DNA of 24,001 bases from positions 1 to 24,001 of IMG/VR virus record IMGVR_UViG_3300046450_001838; one strand, given 5' to 3'. Below are positions 1 to 7,116 of the stretch, piece by piece. This stretch comes from a virus. The notes under the pieces were generated by a model. The model saw nothing but the letters and a program-made list of their open reading frames with translations, was not told where the DNA came from and ran no database searches. The position numbers and the translations under genes were made by a program. Every line of letters starts with the position of its first letter. Position 1 is the first letter of the stretch.

Positions 1-371
1 TGCCAATTGCCCACAATTGCATCTGGACTTATTCCTTCAGGCTTCTCGTCATCTTTTCGATCCAAAAGAAATTCGTGGTATTGCCCAGTTGACGTTCCAA
101 CTGTGTCTGCGCGAGACATGACATCGCAAATATCCTTACGCTCATACCAAGGTTCGTGCCCAATGGGTGCATCCCCCATGAAACCATAATCACAGAAAAA
201 AGACCACATAATTAAACGGTGGTCTGGCCCTTTCAAGTCTAATACATCCGGATCTACTGCAGCGAGGTTAAGATGCTTAAACATCAGCATAGACTCTGTT
301 GCGAGCAACCGACGATAATGCAAAGTATTGTTAACAATGTCGTCTACAGTAATGCCTTCGATTGTTTTCAT
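1..371 (-). CDS. Partial protein, probable TauD/TfdA-like 2OG-Fe(II) dioxygenase N-terminus
   Basis: The frame is open from an ATG at 371 to the window edge, giving about 123 residues with the C-terminus missing. The start overlaps the stop of the upstream gene by one base (TAATG), which indicates translational coupling. The N-terminus (MKTIEGITVDDIV, then LLATESMLMFKHLNL) resembles the 'make X the last fire F' opening of TauD-like dioxygenases, and aligns by eye with the oxygenase at 22225 (FRESKLLIFPELHLS). The last complete residues are GNW and the next two bases are CA, so a metal-binding WHxD/E motif could begin exactly at the edge. That reading is inference; the rest of the gene is needed. 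It follows two other 2OG-Fe oxygenase genes in the same operon. If it is not a dioxygenase, it is an unrecognised phage protein. Confidence 0.6.
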   Translation of the reverse strand, partial: MKTIEGITVDDIVNNTLHYRRLLATESMLMFKHLNLAAVDPDVLDLKGPDHRLIMWSFFCDYGFMGDAPIGHEPWYERKDICDVMSRADTVGTSTGQYHEFLLDRKDDEKPEGISPDAIVGNW

Positions 372-1084
372 TACCCTGCAGAAGTAATCTGATTGCTTGT
401 CGCATCATTCAATACAGAATAGAATGTTGAAGTTGCTAGACTCTCAGGCCCCTTCCCATGCTGCTGATGATTCCTATCATTGTAATCATACATAGTTACA
501 GCAGAATACTTAGTTCCGCTTGTAACCGGCAAAGCCGCATGAGCGTATACGAAAGAAGAAGGATGAATGATAACATCACCCTTCTCTGGCATAAACTTTA
601 TATCCTGATAAGGAAGCAGGTACTCTCCCCCCTCGTAATCATCATTCAAATAACCAATAGCTGACACGACAGCAGAATAAGAGAATCCATGATCGGCATG
701 TACAGCGAAATGCTGGCCTTCGTTATATCTTACAAAGTTGGTAGCCTCTTCATAATCCAACTGTATATTATATAAACTCTGATAATGCACAACACACTCA
801 CGGATACCCGCAATTACTTCAAGATAGACATCTATAGCATCTTGGAATTCTTCTGGAACTTCTGCAGGAATGTACTTTTCAGCCATCTTAAAATCACTGC
901 AGTCCCGATAGTCATGCATGACTTCCATGTCGCCAACGAGAGCTTCCTTCCATTCAAAAATATCATGCTTGCTGTCACCAATGCAATTCTCTAGACGATT
1001 GGCAAAATTGGCATCAGCTGGCCATACTTCCTTGTAAAGTACAATTCCAGATGCGGGATGTCCACAATAACCAGTAACCTTCAT
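371..1084 (-). CDS. 2OG-Fe(II) oxygenase, prolyl 4-hydroxylase-like
   Basis: This 237-residue protein matches the P4Hc type of Fe(II)/2-oxoglutarate oxygenase. These enzymes couple decarboxylation of 2-oxoglutarate to hydroxylation of a protein or small substrate. The facial triad is visible: H129 and D131 in HADHG, and H182 in AHAALPVTSG. K192 ten residues later is the expected 2OG-binding basic residue. The core strands YLNDDYEGGEY and KGDVIIHPSS are typical of the double-stranded beta-helix. The ATG at 1084 is preceded by GGAAGGAGAAAA, a strong ribosome binding site, and a TGCTATACT extended -10 lies at 1109-1117. It is next to a second enzyme of the same class. The substrate is unknown; similar enzymes are common in marine phages near tail genes. 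Confidence 0.85.
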   Translation of the reverse strand: MKVTGYCGHPASGIVLYKEVWPADANFANRLENCIGDSKHDIFEWKEALVGDMEVMHDYRDCSDFKMAEKYIPAEVPEEFQDAIDVYLEVIAGIRECVVHYQSLYNIQLDYEEATNFVRYNEGQHFAVHADHGFSYSAVVSAIGYLNDDYEGGEYLLPYQDIKFMPEKGDVIIHPSSFVYAHAALPVTSGTKYSAVTMYDYNDRNHQQHGKGPESLATSTFYSVLNDATSNQITSAG

Positions 1085-1108
1085 TTTTCTCCTTCCCGTT
1101 CAAAACCA

Positions 1109-1117
1109 AGTATAGCA
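1109..1117 (-). promoter_or_regulatory. Extended -10 promoter element for the 1084 oxygenase
   Basis: Read on the minus strand this is TGCTATACT, an extended -10 (TGn plus TATACT). No good -35 is present at 16-18 bases. Transcription would begin near 1102, leaving a leader that contains the GGAAGGAG ribosome binding site. Confidence 0.45.
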
Positions 1118-1154
1118 TACAACCATCTAAGCCGTGTTGATGTTATTTGAAATT

Positions 1155-1775
1155 TTAACGTATATCTGTGATCGTATAAAAAGAGGGGGTAGTCCAACGT
1201 GTTCCAGATGTGATCGGCCTCACACCGTGAAGATAATTAATATCCCCGGGATGACAGACCGCCATACCAGCCTCAATCTCTAATTCAATTCCATGATCAG
1301 GATAATAAAACTGCCCGCCCTCAAAATCGCTATTCCAATAGAAGACAGAATTTATATCATAGGTAGGAAATGCATTAGGGGACCCATCATTTAATTGCTT
1401 ATCAGAGTGAGGTTGCTGCTCGAACCCGGGCAACCATCTCACAATAGTGGGGTCTCGGCCACCAACACTAAGATCAAACTTGTTTTCAATGACAAGACGC
1501 ATCTTTTCAACATACTTATTCAACATATCGTAAATAAAAGGATTGCTGCGTCTAAGTGTTTGCCCTTCGCAAACCCTATCCCACCAATAAGAAGCATCAT
1601 ATATGCAAACACCATGCTCATCGTATTCCGTTTCTTTAGGATTATCCCATACGTTATGATGTTGCAGATACACCGACATGTGCTCTAAATCAAGCTTCGA
1701 CACAAAGTCTTTGATAATAATAATATTATCAGTGGACGAACCAAAATGGCCCGGCTCTATCCTAGATTGCTCCAT
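1155..1775 (-). CDS. 2OG-Fe(II) oxygenase, prolyl 4-hydroxylase-like (second copy)
   Basis: This 206-residue protein is from the same broad family as its neighbour but clearly diverged. The iron ligands are H123 and D125 (QPHSD) and H183 (LHGVRPITSG), with R193 as the likely 2OG-binding residue. Between them lie FYWNSDFEGGQFYY and MAVCHPGD, typical beta-helix strands. The ATG at 1775 starts 7 bases after the stop of the upstream gene. There is no ribosome binding site; instead TGGTATAAT ends exactly six bases before the ATG, so a leaderless transcript is likely. Tandem oxygenase genes could act on related substrates, but nothing in the sequence names them. Confidence 0.85.
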   Translation of the reverse strand: MEQSRIEPGHFGSSTDNIIIIKDFVSKLDLEHMSVYLQHHNVWDNPKETEYDEHGVCIYDASYWWDRVCEGQTLRRSNPFIYDMLNKYVEKMRLVIENKFDLSVGGRDPTIVRWLPGFEQQPHSDKQLNDGSPNAFPTYDINSVFYWNSDFEGGQFYYPDHGIELEIEAGMAVCHPGDINYLHGVRPITSGTRWTTPSFYTITDIR

Positions 1776-1781
1776 GTGGAC

Positions 1782-1790
1782 ATTATACCA
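1782..1790 (-). promoter_or_regulatory. Extended -10 giving a leaderless start at 1775
   Basis: On the minus strand TGGTATAAT is followed by six bases (GTCCAC) and then the ATG, so initiation would fall on the A of the start codon. The -10 contains the TAA stop of the upstream gene. No convincing -35 was found. Confidence 0.5.
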
Positions 1791-2598
1791 CTTCTGCGAG
1801 AAATTTATCGATGTCTTCTGAAATCATATTCAAAGAAAGCTCAATGCCCGGTATCTGACCCGGTGAAGGCCAGCCACCTACAGGACCGATATCGTCAGGA
1901 TCCCAATTGTCCCACTCCGCACCAGTCTCATCACGCTGACCAAGGAGGAACCCATTCCCATACCGCCTAATACGGTTGCCTTGGCGATCAATCAAAAACT
2001 TGGTAAAGTTGCCTGTAAGAGGCGTAAATCCAGCCTTACTATGATCGATAGGTGTAGGCGGATCCGCCCAAGGGCTTTCCTCTAAATGATGAGGAATACC
2101 ATTATCTCCAATTTCAGCATTGTAAGCACCAGTTAAATGCTGCCACAACGGATGCATATCCTGCTCATGGACCGCTCCTGGTACCCACTTAGGGTCGTAT
2201 CTAGCTTTATCGTATCTACCATTCGTTATCTCAGTAAAACGATAAGGCGTCCCATAGGTATCCTTGCCATATTTTTCAGCCACCTGCCCCGGCGTCAAAT
2301 CAAGATCGTTCCTCTCAGCATAAGACTCGAGACCGCCCTTAAACTCTTCGTATCCATGACATTCAAAATCGTCCACCACCACTGCAATGATATCAAAATC
2401 TTCTTCATCTTCATACCTTTCCCATAGTTGTTTCAAAATAGAATGTTGTGGTACGTTACCGCAGCCGGCAGCAACATTGAACAGCAAGGTTACCTTACCT
2501 TGCCTATCCTCAAATACATGATCCACCGATTCATCTGCTGACTTTAATTCATAGTCATACACATTAACCGGCAGTTCAGTGATTGGTGTTATTGTCAT
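1783..2598 (-). CDS. Glutathione-peroxidase-like thioredoxin-fold protein
   Basis: This 271-residue protein has the glutathione peroxidase layout. Near the N-terminus is the strand and active-site loop (LLFNVAAGCGNVPQ, C46, encoded TGC, so not selenocysteine). A second strand follows (DIIAVVVDDF, 69-78), then a hallmark NFTKFLIDRQGN segment (197-208), which in the family reads WNFxKFLvdxxG. Of the usual catalytic tetrad, the Cys and Asn are kept. The Gln loop is replaced by DDFECHG and the Trp before Asn is Gly196. Residues about 110-190 form an insertion rich in Trp, Pro and His. Function as a peroxidase is therefore uncertain; a thiol oxidoreductase or structural role is possible. The start has a good site (AAGGAGAAAAA ATG). 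Confidence 0.65.
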   Translation of the reverse strand: MTITPITELPVNVYDYELKSADESVDHVFEDRQGKVTLLFNVAAGCGNVPQHSILKQLWERYEDEEDFDIIAVVVDDFECHGYEEFKGGLESYAERNDLDLTPGQVAEKYGKDTYGTPYRFTEITNGRYDKARYDPKWVPGAVHEQDMHPLWQHLTGAYNAEIGDNGIPHHLEESPWADPPTPIDHSKAGFTPLTGNFTKFLIDRQGNRIRRYGNGFLLGQRDETGAEWDNWDPDDIGPVGGWPSPGQIPGIELSLNMISEDIDKFLAEVV

Positions 2599-2607
2599 TT
2601 TTTCTCC

Positions 2608-3045
2608 TTATGAAAAGTGTGGCGGGAAGTATGGCGGGAAATGTGGTGGGAAGAATGGTGGGAAGAACGGTGGGAAGAACGGTGGGAAGAATGGGGGAAA
2701 GAACGGTGGGAAGAATGGGGGAAAGAATGGGGGAAAGAAAGGAGGGAAGAACGGTGGAAAGAACGGTGGAAAGAACGGAGGAAAGAATGGCGGGAAGAAC
2801 GGTGGGAAATATGGGCTATAGTAAACGTAGTCAACGTCTTCTTTGAGCGGATAAACCGTCCCCGCTGAGGGAGTCTGAGATACTACCTGATCTAAGACCT
2901 GCGAGCCAGTAGCGTTAGTGGCCGTTGCAGTTCCTACATCGAACCCAGCATTAGTGATATTTGTCTCAGCCGTACTTTTGGCCTGCCCAACTACGTTAGG
3001 AACATCGTCCTTACGAGGTCCAGTTCTGCCTTCTGACTCAGCCAC
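2608..3045 (-). CDS. PASTA-domain protein with C-terminal FFPP tandem repeat tail
   Basis: This 145-residue protein starts at GTG, two bases after the stop of the large fibre gene. Residues about 15-76 form one PASTA domain (VPNVVGQ, then SQTPSAGTVYPL), a fold that binds peptidoglycan stem peptides or muropeptides in bacterial kinases. Residues 79-144 are sixteen units of X-F-P-P type, thirteen of them exactly FFPP, ending in HFPP, YFPP and HF. Such an aromatic-proline tail is probably extended and polyproline-like. Its position directly after the fibre gene suggests a virion-associated, cell-wall-contacting adhesin or a fibre accessory protein; that is inference. The repeat is encoded by a 12-base tandem unit and could vary in length by slippage. 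Confidence 0.75.
   Translation of the reverse strand: MAESEGRTGPRKDDVPNVVGQAKSTAETNITNAGFDVGTATATNATGSQVLDQVVSQTPSAGTVYPLKEDVDYVYYSPYFPPFFPPFFPPFFPPFFPPFFPPFFPPFFPPFFPPFFPPFFPPFFPPFFPPFFPPHFPPYFPPHFS
2614..2811. repeat. 12-base tandem repeat encoding (FFPP)n
   Basis: About 16 imperfect 12-base units (plus strand close to GGTGGGAAGAAC or GGTGGGAAGAAT) encode the C-terminal tail of the PASTA protein. Variation is mostly at third positions (TTC/TTT, CCA/CCC/CCG), so the amino-acid repeat is better conserved than the DNA. This suggests selection on the protein rather than a recent expansion. Confidence 0.9.
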
Positions 3046-3047
3046 GC

Positions 3048-6000
3048 CTATGCCTCAAGGTCTCCGACAAGAATCCACTCATCTGTAGCTATCTTGATAC
3101 AAGTGCAAGACGAGTACTGCGCACGCAACTTCAAACCCGGTGTGTAGCGCAAGGTCACACCAGACCCAGCAACCATTGTGATTTCGCCAGCGCCCAAACC
3201 AATAACCTGAATCTGTGTACCAACAGCAAGGGCGACACCACTGTTTGGTGGAACTGTGACAGTCTGCGCCGACCCGTTGTTCATGGTCACATACTTGCCA
3301 CGGTCACCGGCCACAAAGGTGTAGGTGGTGCCTGTCTGCGTTTCACGGGCAAGATTGTAAATGATGTTACCCGTGACATCCACGGTAGAGCCATCCATAA
3401 CAGCAAACTCTGAACCTGCAACATCAAACCGGATCTTGTCCTCATCTGCGGACTCTTCAACCTGAATCTTCGTGTCGCTATCAGCATCTGAGATTGAGTC
3501 ACTACTAAGAGCACTCAGCTCTGTCTGGACGTAAGCCGTAGTGGCAATCTGTGTCGTGTTCGTATCTGCTGCTGCAGTTGGAGCAGCAGGAACACCAGTG
3601 AGAGTTGGTGAGGCAATCGGAGCGTAAGTGCTAGTTGCCGTACTGGTTGTTAGATAATCACCAATCTCTGTCATCACGAAGGCCGTTGTAGCCAACTGAG
3701 TCGTATTCGTATCTGCTGCCGCAGTCGGACCAGCAGGAACACCTGTGAGCGTTGGCGAGGCCAACGGAGCGTAAGTACTGCTCGCTGTGCTGGTTGTTAA
3801 ATAGTCTCCAACCTCCGTCATCACAAACGCTGTAGTCGCAACCTTGGTTGAACTGTCATTCGCTGCCTGAGTAGTAGCAATAACACCATCGGCCAAAACT
3901 ACGGTAGCCGCAAGAGCATTCTTAGACAACTGGAGGACGCCATCAATATAGACGCTCTTACCAGTAGCTAAAGCAACATGCTCTGAAGAGGTCCAGGCAT
4001 CAGTAGAATTAACCCAATTCCATGTCTTATCGGTAGCGCCCTTCAGAGTTAAACCACCGCCATCAGCGGTAGTGTCGGAAGGTGTAGCGACCGAACCAAT
4101 TTCTATGTTCTTATCGTCAACGGTGATTGTTGTAGAACTAATAGTTGTTTCTGTTCCATTAACTACCAAATCCCCGACAATAGTTACTGTGCCATCGGCA
4201 GCAATCGACATTCGTTCTGTGCCAGCAGTATCGAAACGAATGATGTTTTCGTCGGCTGATTCCTCAACCTGAATCTTCGTGTTTGCATCAGCATCAGTGA
4301 TCGAATCGCTACTCAGAGCACCCAACTCAGTCTGTACATAAGCGGTGGTGGCGATCTGGGTGGTATTGGTATCTGCCGCAGCCGTTGGGGCAGCAGGAGT
4401 ACCAGTCAAAGTTGGCGAGGCAATCGGGGCGTAAGTACTAGCCGCCGTACTGGTTGTTAGGTAATCACCGATCTCTGTCATTACGAACGCTGTGGTGGCG
4501 ACCTTTGCCGTGTTGTCGTTAGCCGCCTGCGTTGCTGCCGTAGTCCCATCGAAGAGTAGTTCGGCATTTCCTGTGGTTATAAGGGTTCCGCTCGCATTAG
4601 GGAAAAAGACAATCCTGTCAGCAGTAAGATCATTGTTGCCGTCATGCCCAAGTTCTACCCAATAACCGGTGTAGTGCCTCTCATTGGATAGCGCCCCGTA
4701 TCCTTGGGTAAAATCTGATCCGTTACCGATCCTTATGTCATGAGAGAACGATGTGTAGTAGTCGTCAATGACCATGTTCCGCTGAATATTGGCACTACCG
4801 GCATAACCGAGCCAGAACTCCATGTCACCGAATGCGTCGGCACCCTTTTCTTCGATGTTGACGCTGATCTGGCCATACGTTTGCTTCGTACTGTCTTCAT
4901 CATCGCCAGTGAACAGGATGCGTCCGATAGGGGAGTCATTCTCATGAGTGCCGTCACGACACAATTCTATAGTTGGTCCATAATTAGTAACGGTGGTGTC
5001 TGTGCTAGTTATATTTAGAAGCGCAGTAGCGGAAGAGGACAACGCAAGAGTCTTAGCGGTGATGTCTTCGGTAACTGCGAGATCGTTCCCAATAGTGACA
5101 TCGTTGGGGAGACCAACAGTTACGGCTGCTGTCTCTGAGCCAGAACCAGAAACCTCAATCTCGTTAGCGGTACCGGCAACAGTAGCAATGTAGTTACCAG
5201 AGGTATGAGTCCCAAGAGTCGCTGCAACCGTCAGGTCTACTGCGCCATCACCGGCATCATCATAGGCGGCTGTCAGACCAACGTGGGTGCCGTTCGTTGC
5301 AATCTGGGCACCCGTAATGTCTTGGACATTTTCCGTAACGAGAGCCAAATCGATAGCACCATCACCGGCATCATCGTAAGTAGCAGTGATGCCAGTGTGG
5401 GTGCCATCGGTAGCGAGTTGTGCGCCAGATACATCTTGTACAGCCTCAGTAAAGTCTGTGACTGCAGTAGAGGGAATGGCGATTGTTGTGTTAGCCGCAG
5501 TGGTCAGCCGGCCATAGGTGTCAACCGTATAACCAGGGACCTGGGTGGCACTGCCATAAGCAGCCGCAGAGACACCAGAGACAGTAAGTGTAAGATCTAC
5601 AGCACCATCTCCAGCATCGTCGTAGGTGGCCGCTATGCCCGTGTGAGAGCCATTGGTGGCCACCTGAGCACCAGCCACATCCTGAACTGCTTCAGTAAAA
5701 TCAGTAACAGCCGTAGAAGGAATAGCAATAGTGGTATTCGATACAGCCGTAAGATGGCCCTGGGCATCGGTCGTTAACGCTGCCACCTGTGTGGCGCTAC
5801 CATAAGATCCAGCAGAAGCTCCAGAGTCATCATGATTAATAGTATTACCAGAAATAGTTAAATACGTACCAGCAGTAAATGCCTGCGTACCAGTAAATTG
5901 GGTAAATGTAATATCATTTGTTCCAACAACATGAGGATCACTCGTTGTTGTGACTACAAACCCCTGTCCGACATTATTGGAACCAGCCAAAACATACGCC

Positions 6001-6620
6001 GATTCACCCTGCTTAATCTGACCTGTCGGAGCGCCATCAAAGTCAACGGCACGGGTCAATATCCACGCTGCCGAACCAGACGCACCCTGAGCGGTTACGT
6101 CATAAATACCATTCTGAAGAGCACTGGCTTGGTCCTGAACAAGAACCCGATCCCCTGTCGTGGCATTGGCGCCATCTACAACAAGGCGGGCTTGCGAACC
6201 AGCGGTGAGCGTTGCCCCTACACCAGCAGTCTCGTTGCTGTAAGTTGGTGAGTTAGGAAGTACAGCGGCAGTACCCAGCTTGACAGCCTCATGCCAATTT
6301 ACAATACTTTCATTTGTTACCCACTTGAGACCAGTACTGGCGCTCGAATCAGCAACTAAAACTTGACCATTAGAACCAACAGTCAGCTTACCAACAGTGT
6401 TATCAGCAGTACCGCCTACAAGATCACCCTTGGCATCTATAAGGGCAGTATCAATCGACCCCAACCCGCCATAAGCTAGAGAAGTCCAAGTAGTGCTGCC
6501 GTCACCAATCTTGTATTTTGTTGTATCTGACTCTAAAGCAAACTCGCCATCAGCCAATGTTGGACTATTTGAAGTCCAATTAGCCGCCGTATCTCTCCTG
6601 AACTGAATAATTGCTGCCAT
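3048..6620 (-). CDS. Large modular tail fibre protein
   Basis: This 1190-residue protein is Ala/Thr/Ser rich with almost no Cys. Residues 1-52 match the N-terminal module of many phage fibres (IIQFRRDTAANWTSN, then KIGDGSTTWTSLAYGG), which probably anchors it to the virion. Residues 110-245 form a domain also seen in the fibre at 7117 (TGDRVLVQ, then NGIYDV). Residues 313-465 hold three copies of a GAQxATxGxHxG...YDDAGDGAxDL unit. Residues 530-690 form a unique central domain. Residues 695-1070 contain repeated ATTAFVMTEIGDYLTTST...YAPIASPTLTG and ATTAYVQTEL modules, likely trimeric shaft. Residues 1090-1190 form a C-terminal tip domain. The start is ATG overlapping the upstream stop (TAATG). 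Role: host attachment, by family resemblance. Confidence 0.85.
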   Translation of the reverse strand: MAAIIQFRRDTAANWTSNSPTLADGEFALESDTTKYKIGDGSTTWTSLAYGGLGSIDTALIDAKGDLVGGTADNTVGKLTVGSNGQVLVADSSASTGLKWVTNESIVNWHEAVKLGTAAVLPNSPTYSNETAGVGATLTAGSQARLVVDGANATTGDRVLVQDQASALQNGIYDVTAQGASGSAAWILTRAVDFDGAPTGQIKQGESAYVLAGSNNVGQGFVVTTTSDPHVVGTNDITFTQFTGTQAFTAGTYLTISGNTINHDDSGASAGSYGSATQVAALTTDAQGHLTAVSNTTIAIPSTAVTDFTEAVQDVAGAQVATNGSHTGIAATYDDAGDGAVDLTLTVSGVSAAAYGSATQVPGYTVDTYGRLTTAANTTIAIPSTAVTDFTEAVQDVSGAQLATDGTHTGITATYDDAGDGAIDLALVTENVQDITGAQIATNGTHVGLTAAYDDAGDGAVDLTVAATLGTHTSGNYIATVAGTANEIEVSGSGSETAAVTVGLPNDVTIGNDLAVTEDITAKTLALSSSATALLNITSTDTTVTNYGPTIELCRDGTHENDSPIGRILFTGDDEDSTKQTYGQISVNIEEKGADAFGDMEFWLGYAGSANIQRNMVIDDYYTSFSHDIRIGNGSDFTQGYGALSNERHYTGYWVELGHDGNNDLTADRIVFFPNASGTLITTGNAELLFDGTTAATQAANDNTAKVATTAFVMTEIGDYLTTSTAASTYAPIASPTLTGTPAAPTAAADTNTTQIATTAYVQTELGALSSDSITDADANTKIQVEESADENIIRFDTAGTERMSIAADGTVTIVGDLVVNGTETTISSTTITVDDKNIEIGSVATPSDTTADGGGLTLKGATDKTWNWVNSTDAWTSSEHVALATGKSVYIDGVLQLSKNALAATVVLADGVIATTQAANDSSTKVATTAFVMTEVGDYLTTSTASSTYAPLASPTLTGVPAGPTAAADTNTTQLATTAFVMTEIGDYLTTSTATSTYAPIASPTLTGVPAAPTAAADTNTTQIATTAYVQTELSALSSDSISDADSDTKIQVEESADEDKIRFDVAGSEFAVMDGSTVDVTGNIIYNLARETQTGTTYTFVAGDRGKYVTMNNGSAQTVTVPPNSGVALAVGTQIQVIGLGAGEITMVAGSGVTLRYTPGLKLRAQYSSCTCIKIATDEWILVGDLEA
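3594..4538 (-). repeat. Repeated shaft modules in the large fibre gene
   Basis: Three copies encode the ATTAFVMTE(I/V)GDYLTTST...YAP(I/L)ASPTLTG module, at residues 695-740, 915-960 and 971-1009. Two copies encode the ATTAYVQTEL...SDADxxTKIQVEESADE module. They probably arose by internal duplication and are potential recombination sites. Confidence 0.8.
5226..5684 (-). repeat. Three-fold YDDAGDGA repeat in the large fibre gene
   Basis: Three copies encode QDVxGAQxATxGxHxG...YDDAGDGAxDL at residues about 313-345, 393-425 and 432-465. The first two are linked by a further shared segment (YGSATQV...NTTIAIPSTAVTDFTEA). Confidence 0.8.
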
Positions 6621-7054
6621 TACGCCGACGCTCCATTTGTTCCACCATCTGCATTTATAGCGTAACGAACATAGCTGACCGCGGTACCGCCATCAGCTTC
6701 TGATTCAGATGTTCCAATATTTCTCCAACCAGAAGATGAACGGAAATAAAATTTATTATTAGTGACATCAACAGCCGTTGCGCCATCGGGTGGCGTATCA
6801 GCAGGTGTGCTAGTGTAAGTCTTAGTTACAAGACCGCCAGCAGCTATAAAAGTATCATCTGTCTTCAAAGAATTTGCAGCAGTACGATACAAAGCGACAT
6901 CGCCACTGGCGCTGCCAGATCCCCAAGTCAACTTACCGCCAGCGTCAAAGATGAGACGAGATTCTGTATCTCCCGTTACCTTAATGCTTAGAGCTTCAGA
7001 TGCTGCAGAACCTGCACCATCAATTACTATAGATGTCTTAAAAGCTTTTGCCAC
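6620..7054 (-). CDS. Fibre-associated structural protein
   Basis: This 144-residue protein is rich in Ala, Gly, Ser and Thr with no enzymatic motif. The sequence (VTGDTESRLIFDAGGKLTWG, then ALYRTAANSLKTDDTF) resembles the head or repeat segments of phage tail fibres, with strands that would form a beta-structured shaft or collar. The start is GTG at 7054 with GAGG just upstream. Its stop overlaps the ATG of the 1190-residue fibre by one base, so the two are coupled and probably assembled together. It is best read as a short fibre or fibre connector; the family is recognised only in general terms. Confidence 0.65.
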   Translation of the reverse strand: MAKAFKTSIVIDGAGSAASEALSIKVTGDTESRLIFDAGGKLTWGSGSASGDVALYRTAANSLKTDDTFIAAGGLVTKTYTSTPADTPPDGATAVDVTNNKFYFRSSSGWRNIGTSESEADGGTAVSYVRYAINADGGTNGASA

Positions 7055-7077
7055 GACCTCAACCGTCCTATTATATT

Positions 7078-7086
7078 ATTATAGCA
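7078..7086 (-). promoter_or_regulatory. Extended -10 promoter upstream of the 7054 fibre gene
   Basis: On the minus strand TGCTATAAT, a consensus extended -10, is followed by a second TATAAT eight bases on. A 6-bp inverted repeat GATTTC/GAAATC lies just upstream (7087-7104) and could be an operator or a weak hairpin. The -35 is poor. It probably drives the two fibre genes downstream. Confidence 0.5.
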
Positions 7087-7104
7087 GATTTCCCTCAAGA
7101 AATC
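7087..7104. promoter_or_regulatory. Inverted repeat abutting the fibre promoter
   Basis: GATTTC and GAAATC form a perfect 6-bp inverted repeat with a 6-base loop, directly upstream of the extended -10 at 7078-7086. There is no T-run, so it is more likely a binding site or processing hairpin than a terminator. Confidence 0.35.
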
Positions 7105-7116
7105 CATCTATTATTT

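Noticed and set aside
2455-2470. Selenocysteine in the peroxidase-like protein
   Set aside because: The active-site codon is TGC (Cys46), and no in-frame TGA is needed.
2614-2811. CRISPR-like array
   Set aside because: Units are 12 bases, contiguous and protein-coding, with no spacers.
2579-2868. Long open frames on the plus strand and in other minus frames across the FFPP repeat
   Set aside because: A 12-base unit without stops keeps every frame open. These frames are simple KNGG- or HRSF-type repeats with no ribosome binding site, and the PASTA frame explains the region.
5205-5777. A 190-codon plus-strand frame opposite the large fibre gene
   Set aside because: It mirrors the repeats of the fibre gene, lacks a ribosome binding site and resembles no protein family.
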